Below, one piece after another: positions 1 to 5,807 of a stretch of 9,227 nucleotides of DNA. Origin of the DNA: SFTJ01 sp905210415 (GTDB taxonomy: Bacteria > Bacteroidota > Bacteroidia > Bacteroidales > Muribaculaceae); contig CABSDC010000092.1 in the NCBI GenBank assembly GCA_902476295.1, positions 1 through 9,227 on the forward strand, given 5' to 3'. How positions within the stretch are numbered: position 1 is the first letter of the stretch; each line of letters starts with the position of its first letter. The position numbers were made by a program, and so were the translations under genes. The notes under the pieces are model-generated. The model was not told the origin of the DNA and did not search any database. It was given only the letters and a program-made list of their open reading frames with translations.

Positions 1-783
1 GGCTGCGATTGTTGCCGTGCAGCATGGTTGGCGGCGAAACCGCAGGCTGCGTCGGCTCAGGCAGCGCAAGCCATGCAGCTATTTAAGGATGCCAATAGAG
101 CGCTTGATAAATTTGAACGTTATCACAACGAAAGCTTGCGCGCCATCTATGGCCTGTGGCAAGCCAATGCCGATGGCGACGACATTGTGGTTGACCACCG
201 AGTGCGCATCGCCACATTGCGCCAGCAACGTAGCGATGTGGAGGCAACTCTCTCGTTGAGCGACTATATAGCGCCAGAGCAAAGCGGCGTGCAAGATTAT
301 ATCGGCACATTTGCTGTGACAGCAGGCGATGAGTTGGCTGCTTTGGTGGCAGAGGCGAAGCAAAAAGGCGAGGACGACAGACTGATATTGTATCAGACCC
401 TTTGCGACCGCCTTGCCGAGGCTGCCACGGAAATATTGCACTCTTATGTGCGAAATGTGGCGTGGGCTTACACTTACGACAGCGCCGAACTCGATAATCC
501 TAAGAATCTGCTTCGACAGTATTATAAAGGTATACGTCCGGCAGTGGGCTATCCGTCGTTGCCCGATCAGAGCGTCATATTCGATATAGACGCACTGATG
601 CCATTGAGTGAAATTGGTGTTACGCTCACCGAAAACGGTGCGATGAGTCCGGCAGCCAGCACTTGCGGATTGATGATAGCGCATACCGATAGTCACTATT
701 TCTTGTTGGGCAAGATTGGCGATGACCAAAAAACCGATTATGCTATGCGCCGCGAGCGTGAAAAGGTCTCCAAAGTGGAATAA
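1..783 (+). CDS. B12-dependent methionine synthase activation-domain protein, 5' end outside the window
   Basis: The frame is open from the first base and gives 260 codons before TAA at 781-783. In cobalamin-dependent methionine synthase (MetH) the activation domain binds S-adenosylmethionine and helps reductively remethylate oxidised cob(II)alamin in the cytoplasm. Seen here, in family order: a GDDI stretch after LWQANA (nt 160-186), LRQQ (nt 214-225), a DRLAEAATEILHSYVR helix (nt 406-453), the SAM-binding RPAVGYPSLPDQS stretch (nt 535-573), LTENGAM (nt 622-642) and a closing DQKTDYAMRR. The first residues in the window, GCDCCRAAWLA, differ from the E. coli MetH sequence at this point and are cysteine-rich. 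The gene may be the 3' end of a full-length metH or a stand-alone activation-domain protein; the window cannot decide. TTG at 28 and ATG at 73 are in frame, but homology starts upstream of both, so neither is likely the true start. The last codons and the stop lie in the first unit of a 33-base repeat. Confidence 0.88.
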   Translation, partial: GCDCCRAAWLAAKPQAASAQAAQAMQLFKDANRALDKFERYHNESLRAIYGLWQANADGDDIVVDHRVRIATLRQQRSDVEATLSLSDYIAPEQSGVQDYIGTFAVTAGDELAALVAEAKQKGEDDRLILYQTLCDRLAEAATEILHSYVRNVAWAYTYDSAELDNPKNLLRQYYKGIRPAVGYPSLPDQSVIFDIDALMPLSEIGVTLTENGAMSPAASTCGLMIAHTDSHYFLLGKIGDDQKTDYAMRREREKVSKVE

Positions 784-938
784 GTGTAGTTTTTGAGCCT
801 CGCCAAAGTGGAAAAAGTGTAGTTTTCGGGCCTCGACAAACTGGAATAAGTGTGTTTTTATAGCCCCATCAAAGTGGAATAAGTGTATCGTTTTATTTGC
901 TTTGTAAGTGGAATAAGTGTATTTTTGCAAAGCTCGCA
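771..938 (+). repeat. Five tandem copies of a 33-base repeat
   Basis: Units begin near 771, 804, 837, 870 and 904, so the period is 33, 33, 33 and 34 bases. The best-conserved part of each unit is AAAGTGGAATAAGTGTA followed by a T-run, and most units end in a GCCTCG-like segment. Each core holds two AAGTG motifs nine bases apart. Unit 2 reads AAAAAGTG in place of AATAAGTG, unit 3 has CTGG for GTGG, unit 4 has a diverged second half, and unit 5 lacks one base after GTGTA. Unit 1 overlaps the last codons of the methionine synthase gene and provides its stop. Unit 5 contains a good TAnnTTTG promoter box. A period near three helical turns would suit an array of protein-binding sites, but no binding protein is known to me. 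Confidence 0.85.
896..927 (+). promoter_or_regulatory. Probable Bacteroidetes-type promoter for the DUF4286-ruvC operon
   Basis: TTTG at 896-899, a 20-base gap and TATTTTTG at 920-927 match the Bacteroidetes consensus (TTTG near -33, TAnnTTTG near -7). Transcription would start near 933, leaving a leader of about 135 nt before the ATG at 1069. The -7 box lies in the fifth copy of the 33-base repeat. The other copies have near misses at the same place (TAGTTTTTG, with one base too many, in unit 1). The call rests on motif match only. Confidence 0.5.
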
Positions 939-1068
939 AGAAAATATCTGTATAATAAAAACTTGCTTAATGTCTGTTGGAGAAAATCGTATAGTACTTA
1001 TGGCCGTGTGAGGGTGATGCCCCTGCGGTGAGTGAAAAAAGAAAGTATAAACTAACACATAATATATA

Positions 1069-1377
1069 ATGATAATATACAATACCACATATTTTGTTGC
1101 CGATGAGGTGCAACAAGAGTTTTTGGAATGGCTTCGCCGGGTGTATGTGCCACAAGCCACAGCCGACCGTATGCTATTGGTGCCACAACTCACCCGCATC
1201 ATCGGCAGCGAGCGCGATGGCGGTAGCAGTTTTGCTTTGCAATTTCGTGCAATGTCGGTGGAGATGCTCAACACATGGCATGAGAGCGTTGGCACAGGGT
1301 TGGCTAATGCCCTCACTTCGCGCTTCGGCAACCGTGTGGTGGGTTTTGCCACAATGATGGAGAAACTTGATGTGTAG
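1069..1377 (+). CDS. DUF4286 family protein
   Basis: This is a 102-residue protein starting MIIYNTTYFVADEV and ending ATMMEKLDV. The N-terminal MIIYNTTY-F-V, a central FLEWLRRVYVP segment, and the later SFALQF and VVGFATMMEKLDV strands fit the small Bacteroidetes-restricted DUF4286 family, whose usual length is about 100 residues. The predicted pattern of alternating strands and helices suggests a compact cytoplasmic alpha/beta fold. No signal peptide, membrane segment or obvious catalytic motif is seen, and the function is unknown. The ATG at 1069 has no purine-rich Shine-Dalgarno sequence; the upstream TAATATATA is typical of the phylum. The gene ends 15 bases before ruvC and was almost certainly co-transcribed with it. 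I recall this gene pair from other Bacteroidales, which would hint at a link to DNA repair or simply shared expression. Confidence 0.85.
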   Translation: MIIYNTTYFVADEVQQEFLEWLRRVYVPQATADRMLLVPQLTRIIGSERDGGSSFALQFRAMSVEMLNTWHESVGTGLANALTSRFGNRVVGFATMMEKLDV

Positions 1378-1392
1378 AGGGACGAGGCAGAT

Positions 1393-1998
1393 ATGTGCAG
1401 AGGAGTAGAAGAGAATCCAGCAGTAGATGAGCGCGTGAAGCAATATGAGCGCGTGATAATAGGTATCGACCCCGGCACCAACGTGATGGGTTATGGCATA
1501 CTTGGCGTGAACGGCAAGAAGCCCCACCTCGTGGCGATGGGTGTGATAAAGCTGAGCAAATTTGACGATCACTATATGCGCCTGCGCCGCATCTTTGAGC
1601 GCGTGAGCGGATTGGTGAGGCAGTACCTCCCTGATGAGATGGCCATTGAGGCGCCATTCTTTGGCAAGAATGTGCAGTCGATGCTCAAGTTGGGGCGTGC
1701 GCAGGGCGTGGCAATGGCAGCCGCACTCAATCGCGACATACCCATAACTGAATATGAGCCACGAAAGATAAAAATGGCAATCACTGGCAACGGAGCCGCC
1801 TCGAAGGAACAGGTGGCAGAGATGCTGCGTCGCATACTCGATATCGCTAAAGACGACATGCCGGAATTTCTCGACGCCACTGATGCGCTTGCCGCGGCGC
1901 TTTGCCACTTCTATGAGTCGGGCAAGCCTGTAGTGGCAAAAGGAGCGAAATCGTGGGCGGAATTTATCGCCAAGAATCCCGGAAGAGTGAAAAGATGA
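1393..1998 (+). CDS. ruvC: Crossover junction endodeoxyribonuclease RuvC
   Basis: RuvC cuts Holliday junctions as a dimer with the RuvAB branch-migration motor, finishing homologous recombination and repair. The 201-residue product carries all four acidic metal ligands of the RNase H-like fold: D26 in IIGIDPGTNVMGYG, E86 in AIEAPFF, and D161 and D164 in FLDATDALAAALCH. Between them are the family segments NVQSMLKLGRAQGVAMAAAL (residues 93-112) and YEPRKIKMAITGNGAASKEQV (about 121-141). The ATG at 1393 has a GAGG five bases upstream (1384-1387), which favours it. It adds about 20 residues before the first strand compared with E. coli RuvC; a GTG at 1435 would give a 187-residue protein closer to the usual length. 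The gene follows DUF4286 by 15 bases as the second gene of an operon. No ruvA or ruvB is nearby, as is common in Bacteroidetes. All key residues are intact. Confidence 0.97.
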   Translation: MCRGVEENPAVDERVKQYERVIIGIDPGTNVMGYGILGVNGKKPHLVAMGVIKLSKFDDHYMRLRRIFERVSGLVRQYLPDEMAIEAPFFGKNVQSMLKLGRAQGVAMAAALNRDIPITEYEPRKIKMAITGNGAASKEQVAEMLRRILDIAKDDMPEFLDATDALAAALCHFYESGKPVVAKGAKSWAEFIAKNPGRVKR

Positions 1999-2083
1999 TG
2001 CTGCGCCGGAGGGCGTTTAGAGTGCATTTGTGAACAAAAAGATGAAATCTTTACAATTTTGTGATTTAAAAAATGCCAAAAAA

Positions 2084-2115
2084 TTGTGGGCTATGGTAAA
2101 AAATTACTAAATTTG
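2084..2115 (+). promoter_or_regulatory. Bacteroidetes-type promoter in the ruvC-receptor gap
   Basis: TTG at 2084-2086, a 21-base gap and TAAATTTG at 2108-2115 give a full match to the TAnnTTTG -7 box and a partial -33 box. Transcription would start near 2121. It lies 319 bases upstream of the receptor start and is followed after about 190 bases by a strong terminator. It therefore probably drives a short separate RNA, or a receptor mRNA with an attenuated leader. Confidence 0.55.
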
Positions 2116-2120
2116 CAGTC

Positions 2121-2310
2121 GGAATTAATAACGGGTAAGTGAAAACTTGCCATGCCAGTTGTAATAAAAGAGATGAAATTTGCTCAAAATAAGTGGTTTA
2201 AGCAGTCGCATGTGTATCGATATACATGGACAAATAATTTGGACCATAGAAAGAGCGAAGATATAGAAGCCGCACTTGTTCCGTCGTGTAGGGAACGTGT
2301 GGCTTTTTTT
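2121..2310 (+). ncRNA. Candidate structured small RNA or leader RNA, about 190 nt
   Basis: The stretch runs from a good promoter to an intrinsic terminator and can fold in three parts. First is a 7-base-pair hairpin, 2134-2140 with 2145-2151, capped by a GAAA (GNRA) tetraloop. Second is a long rod from 2179 to 2259 made of three stacked helices separated by internal loops: 2179-2185 with 2253-2259, 2194-2202 with 2238-2246 (several G-U pairs), and 2209-2216 with 2221-2228 closed by a TCGA loop. Third is the terminator stem at 2269-2303. Such nested pairing plus its own promoter and terminator is what a non-coding RNA gene looks like. A long interrupted rod recalls 6S RNA, but I cannot match conserved 6S positions, so the family is left open. 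A 57-codon reading frame (2152-2325) crosses it, but its end lies in and beyond the terminator. It could instead be a cis-acting leader of the downstream receptor. Confidence 0.45.
2269..2310 (+). terminator. Strong intrinsic terminator upstream of the first receptor gene
   Basis: GCCGCAC (2269-2275) pairs with GTGTGGC (2297-2303), and GTTCC (2278-2282) pairs with GGAAC (2292-2296). The stem is of 12 pairs with one G-U pair and a two-base bulge, closed by a nine-base loop. Seven T residues follow at once (2304-2310). It sits 124 bases before the receptor ATG, so it either ends a separate small RNA or acts as an attenuator in the receptor leader. Confidence 0.75.
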
Positions 2311-2312
2311 GT

Positions 2313-2345
2313 TGCTCCCCGTTAAAGCAAAAACGGGCTTGAGCA
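2313..2345 (+). promoter_or_regulatory. Second stem-loop just after the terminator
   Basis: TGCTC (2313-2317) with GAGCA (2341-2345) and CCCGTT (2318-2323) with AACGGG (2332-2337) form an 11-pair stem with a three-base bulge (2338-2340) and an eight-base loop. No T-run follows, so it is not a terminator. It starts two bases after the T-run of the upstream terminator. It could protect the 5' end of a read-through receptor mRNA or be a leader control element; its role is unknown. Confidence 0.45.
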
Positions 2346-2370
2346 GAGGCCGTAATGCTGAAATGGAATC

Positions 2371-2397
2371 TTGTGAGGTATTAAGACAATAATTTTC
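2371..2397 (+). promoter_or_regulatory. Weak candidate promoter close to the first receptor gene
   Basis: TTG at 2371-2373 and TAATTTTC at 2390-2397 are 16 bases apart. The -7 box differs from TAnnTTTG in its last base and the spacing is short, so the match is poor. It is listed because the strong terminator upstream implies that the receptor needs either read-through or a start point in 2346-2420. Transcription from here would leave a leader of about 30 nt. Confidence 0.25.
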
Positions 2398-2433
2398 AAA
2401 ACAAACATAGTATTATTAATTTAATCTTATTTT

Positions 2434-5400
2434 ATGGTAAAGAAAATCAAGTTTCTGTCGTTGGTGGTAATGCTCATCGCAGCCATTACAGCTAATGCAC
2501 AAGTTACTACATCTTCAATCAGTGGTACTGTTGTAGATGAGAACAATGAAGCACTTGTGGGCGCAACAGTAGTTGCAAAGCACATGCCTTCGGGTACAAC
2601 TTATAGTGCTGCTACCAACTTGGATGGTCGTTACAACCTTCAAGGTATGCGTACTGGTGGTCCATACGTGATTGATGTGACATACATCGGTTACGCTGCA
2701 TCACAAGTGAAGAATGTTTACCTCCAATTGGGTAACACTTCTGTATTCAACGTAAAGTTGGAAGTGTCTGCAACTGCGCTCGGCGAAGTAGTAGTTACAG
2801 GTAAGGGTGGTACACAAGCAGGTGCTGCAAAGAACTTCTCTCTTGCAAAGATTGAAGGCACCCCAACCATCACACGTAACGTTTACGACGTAGTAAAGAA
2901 CACTCCAATGGTCAATGTAAACAAGGCTGGTGGTATCACAATCGCAGGTACAAACAACCGTTACAACAGCTTCCAAATCGACGGTGCCGTTGCTAACGAC
3001 GTATTCGGTTTGTCATCATCAGGTACTAACGGTGGTCAAGCAGCAGTTAACCCTATCTCACTTGAGGCAATCGAAGAATTGCAAGTTGTAATCTCGCCAT
3101 TCGACGTTCGTCAATCAGGTTTCACTGGTGGTGGTATCAATGCAGTAACTAAGCAAGGTGGTAACACATTCCACGCATCGGCTTATACATACTACAACAA
3201 CCAAGACTTCTATGGCCGTTGGAATCAACAACTTGGCAAAAAGGATCCATTGACAAAACAACACACACTCACTTATGGTGGTAACGTGTCAGGCGCATTC
3301 GTTAAGGACAAGTTGTTCTTCTTCGTGAACGTTGAGCGCAACGAAGAATCTTATCCATCATCTTACTATCCTGGCTACAACGGCAAGACTTTCTTGACTG
3401 TTGATCAAGCAAAAAAGATTCTTGAGCACTACGAGCAACTCACTGGTGGCAAGTATACTGACTCTTATGGCCAACGCGACGTAGAACAAAAGTCTACCGA
3501 CCTTCTTGCACGTGTTGACTGGAACATCAGCGATAAGCACAAACTTGCTCTTCGTTACCAACACGTAGACGCATTTGATGATAAGTATAGCCCATCAGCT
3601 ACTTCTTATTACTTCAATGGTTCACAATACAGAATGAACAACCTCACTAACTCATTCGTAATGGAATTGAACTCACGCTTCAGCAACGAATGGAGCAACG
3701 AGTTCCGTGCATCTTACAACCGCATCCGTGACCACCGCGATCACGACAACAAGGGTCCTTTGATGTACATCCAAAACGTTAAGAGCGAAGATGGTAAAAA
3801 GAACATCACTGTTAACCTCGGTACTGAATACTCTTCAGGTGTAAACTTCTTGAACCAAGACGTATTCTTGATTGAAGACAACTTGACATGGTATAAGGGT
3901 CGTCACTCAGTGACATTCGGTACACACAACGAATTCTTCAAGCTTACTAACGGCTTCATTCAATATGCAGCTGGTCAATGGGTATACAATGGTCTTGACG
4001 CATTCTTGAACGACCAACCTAACAAGTTCTACTTCAAGTGTTCTGACCCAAGCAAGACAGGTGGTGACCTCCGCTATGCTCCTTCTACTAAGGCTGGCCA
4101 ATTTGGCTTCTACGTACAAGATAAGTTTGACGTTACCAACAACCTCCAACTTTCTTATGGCTTGCGTGTAGATATCCCAGTATTTTTCAACGATCCTACA
4201 ACTAACCCTACATTCAACGAATACGCAGCATCTAAGGGCTGGGGCGTGAGAGTAGGTCAAACTCCATCAGCTAAGTTGATGTTCTCACCACGTATTGGTT
4301 TCCGTTGGTACACTGCTGACGATCACAAGACTCTCGTACGAGGTGGTGCAGGTCTGTTCACAGGTCGTGTTCCTTTCGTATGGGTATCAAATGCATATAA
4401 CAACTGCGGTATGGAACAAATCGGTTGTACACTCACAAGCGGTATTCCTGACGTAACTACAGATACTAACAAACTTGTTGAATTCTGTGGCGCTGCTGCT
4501 AACCCAGACATCGTTACTCTCGACAAGAAATTGAAGTTCCCACAAGTATTCCGTGCTAACTTGGCATTCGAACAACAATTCGGTGACGGTTGGAAGATGG
4601 TACTCGAAGGTTTGTACTCAAAGACATTCAACGCAATGTTCTTCGAAAACCTTGCACTTACTCAAAGCGGTAAGGTATATGCAGTTCCTGGCGTAGAAGC
4701 ATCAGCTGCTCCTTACTACTCAGTTGACAAACGTTTCTACTCAGTAATCAACACTAAGAACAACAACGATGGTTACTCTTATCAATTGTCTGCACAATTG
4801 CAAAAGAGCTTCGCATTCGGTCTTGACCTTTCTGCTGCTTACACATTTGGTCACTCATTCTCTTCTAACGACGGTACATCTTCTGTAGCATATTCTTGCT
4901 GGAAGTACAACTATGCAATTGACTCAAACAATCCTAAGGTGACTTACTCAGGATTTGATATTCCTAACCGTGTAATGGTTAACGTTAACTATACTACTCC
5001 AAAGTATGCAAACGGCTGGTTGCAAACTGTAGTTGGCCTTGTTTACAATGGCTCAAACGGTATGCGCTACTCTTTGACTATGAACGAATCTAAGGACTAC
5101 AACGGCGACGGTTACCGTGGCAACTCTATGCTTTACATTCCAACTGATGAAGAGCTCGCTCAAATGAACTTCGCTTCAGAAGACGATCGCGCTAAGTTCG
5201 GCGAATGGATCAATGGTCACAAGTATGCTAAGTTCCACAAGGGACAATATGCTGACCGCAACGCTTGCATCGGCAAGTGGGAAAACCGTGTTGACTTGCA
5301 CATCGCTGAAAACGTGTTCTACTTGAAGAACCGTGGCAGTAAGATCCAATTTACTCTTGATGTCCTCAACTTTGCTAACCTCCTCAACAAGAAGTGGGGT

Positions 5401-5565
5401 GCAACTTATGGAAGCATGTACAACTTGTCTGTTCTTAAGGTATCTAACGTTAAGGCATCAAATGGTGTTGCAACTCCAACATTTGGCTACAACAACCCAT
5501 CTATCTATGCTAACAACATCTCAAGCCGTTGGCACATGCAGATTGGTTGCAAGGTTACATTCTAA
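2434..5565 (+). CDS. Oar-like TonB-dependent outer-membrane receptor, copy 1
   Basis: This 1043-residue protein should be an outer-membrane beta-barrel that moves a substrate using TonB-ExbBD energy. Residues 1-22 are a signal peptide (MVKK, hydrophobic core, cleavage after TANA before Q23). Residues 28-110 are a carboxypeptidase-regulatory-like Ig-type domain (SGTVVDENNEALVGATVV, then TNLDGRYNLQGMRTGGPY). EVVVTG at 118-123 resembles a TonB box. The plug follows, with NPISLEAIEELQVVISPFDVRQSG and GGGINAVTKQGGN near residues 206-245, and the barrel ends in phenylalanine (HMQIGCKVTF), the usual assembly signal. The NAVTKQGGN and YYNNQDFYGRWN pattern points to the Oar-like group rather than SusC; no susD follows. 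Myxococcus Oar has been linked to protease export, but the substrate here is unknown. Codon use is extreme: of about 42 glutamine codons all but one are CAA, and AAC, TTC, TAC, CGT and GGT dominate, suggesting very high expression. A second copy lies downstream. Confidence 0.95.
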   Translation: MVKKIKFLSLVVMLIAAITANAQVTTSSISGTVVDENNEALVGATVVAKHMPSGTTYSAATNLDGRYNLQGMRTGGPYVIDVTYIGYAASQVKNVYLQLGNTSVFNVKLEVSATALGEVVVTGKGGTQAGAAKNFSLAKIEGTPTITRNVYDVVKNTPMVNVNKAGGITIAGTNNRYNSFQIDGAVANDVFGLSSSGTNGGQAAVNPISLEAIEELQVVISPFDVRQSGFTGGGINAVTKQGGNTFHASAYTYYNNQDFYGRWNQQLGKKDPLTKQHTLTYGGNVSGAFVKDKLFFFVNVERNEESYPSSYYPGYNGKTFLTVDQAKKILEHYEQLTGGKYTDSYGQRDVEQKSTDLLARVDWNISDKHKLALRYQHVDAFDDKYSPSATSYYFNGSQYRMNNLTNSFVMELNSRFSNEWSNEFRASYNRIRDHRDHDNKGPLMYIQNVKSEDGKKNITVNLGTEYSSGVNFLNQDVFLIEDNLTWYKGRHSVTFGTHNEFFKLTNGFIQYAAGQWVYNGLDAFLNDQPNKFYFKCSDPSKTGGDLRYAPSTKAGQFGFYVQDKFDVTNNLQLSYGLRVDIPVFFNDPTTNPTFNEYAASKGWGVRVGQTPSAKLMFSPRIGFRWYTADDHKTLVRGGAGLFTGRVPFVWVSNAYNNCGMEQIGCTLTSGIPDVTTDTNKLVEFCGAAANPDIVTLDKKLKFPQVFRANLAFEQQFGDGWKMVLEGLYSKTFNAMFFENLALTQSGKVYAVPGVEASAAPYYSVDKRFYSVINTKNNNDGYSYQLSAQLQKSFAFGLDLSAAYTFGHSFSSNDGTSSVAYSCWKYNYAIDSNNPKVTYSGFDIPNRVMVNVNYTTPKYANGWLQTVVGLVYNGSNGMRYSLTMNESKDYNGDGYRGNSMLYIPTDEELAQMNFASEDDRAKFGEWINGHKYAKFHKGQYADRNACIGKWENRVDLHIAENVFYLKNRGSKIQFTLDVLNFANLLNKKWGATYGSMYNLSVLKVSNVKASNGVATPTFGYNNPSIYANNISSRWHMQIGCKVTF

Positions 5566-5607
5566 TCTTGAACTGAACAAGATTCACAATTTAATCCTAT
5601 AACTTGG

Positions 5608-5649
5608 GTGGCAGAACATTCTCAGAGTGTGTCTGCCACTTTTCTTTTT
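5608..5649 (+). terminator. Intrinsic terminator of receptor copy 1
   Basis: GTGGCAGA (5608-5615) pairs perfectly with TCTGCCAC (5632-5639), and ACA with TGT can extend the stem inward. TTTTCTTTTT follows at 5640-5649. It lies 43 bases after the stop codon. Its left half and the bases around it (GGGTGGCAGAACATTCTC) recur exactly in the terminator of copy 2. Confidence 0.85.
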
Positions 5650-5650
5650 G

Positions 5651-5712
5651 CCCCCCACGCGAGTGTGGGACTTTTTCGTTTTTGGGGGGTATAGTCTTGG
5701 GCTTGCGTGGGG
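5651..5712 (+). other. C-rich tract with three competing hairpin partners
   Basis: The tract at 5651-5660 (six C then ACGC) can pair in three exclusive ways. CCCAC 5654-5658 pairs with GTGGG 5665-5669, followed by CTTTTT, which would be a back-up terminator. CCCCCC 5651-5656 pairs with GGGGGG 5684-5689. CCCCACGC 5653-5660 pairs perfectly with GCGTGGGG 5705-5712. All of it lies between the copy 1 terminator and the copy 2 promoter, so it would act only in read-through RNA from copy 1. Confidence 0.4.
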
Positions 5713-5730
5713 AGGGGCGTCGGTGGAAAT

Positions 5731-5761
5731 TTTGCAAAATGGTGAAAAAGTATTATCTTTG
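5731..5761 (+). promoter_or_regulatory. Promoter of receptor copy 2, with overlapping palindrome
   Basis: TTTG at 5731-5734, 19 bases, then TATCTTTG at 5754-5761 match the Bacteroidetes promoter consensus fully in both boxes. Transcription would start near 5767, about 75 bases before the ATG. A perfect 12-base palindrome, ATTTTGCAAAAT at 5729-5740, covers the -33 box and could be an operator. Confidence 0.7.
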
Positions 5762-5780
5762 CCGGCCGATAACGACAAAC

Positions 5781-5807
5781 CCCAAATCGTTTGTTGGTTG
5801 ATTTGGG
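5781..5807 (+). promoter_or_regulatory. Stem-loop in the 5' leader of receptor copy 2
   Basis: CCCAAATC (5781-5788) pairs perfectly with GATTTGGG (5800-5807) around an 11-base loop. It begins about 14 bases after the inferred transcription start and ends 34 bases before the ATG. No T-run follows, so it is not a terminator. A role in mRNA stability or translation is possible but not shown. Confidence 0.5.

Noticed and set aside
771..938. CRISPR array
   Set aside because: The variable part between conserved cores is only about 11-16 bases and is itself similar between units. The repeat has no internal dyad and no cas gene is present.
79..939. 286-codon reading frame on the minus strand with repeated LHLFHFG-like segments
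   Set aside because: It is antisense to a clear methionine synthase activation domain. Its repeated segments only reflect the 33-base DNA repeat, whose period is a multiple of three and so keeps the frame open.
2004..2018. Terminator for the DUF4286-ruvC operon
   Set aside because: CGCC (2004-2007) with GGCG (2012-2015) gives only four pairs and is followed by just three T residues, too weak to support.
2152..2325. 57-codon frame starting MPVVIKEMKFAQNK
   Set aside because: I recognise no family, there is no clear ribosome binding site, and the last 20 or so codons lie in the terminator stem, its T-run and beyond. Conservation of codons in relatives would reopen the question.
2402..2409. 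Minus-strand promoter box (CAAACATA, read as TATGTTTG on the minus strand)
   Set aside because: No -33 partner lies at the right distance, and no minus-strand gene follows.
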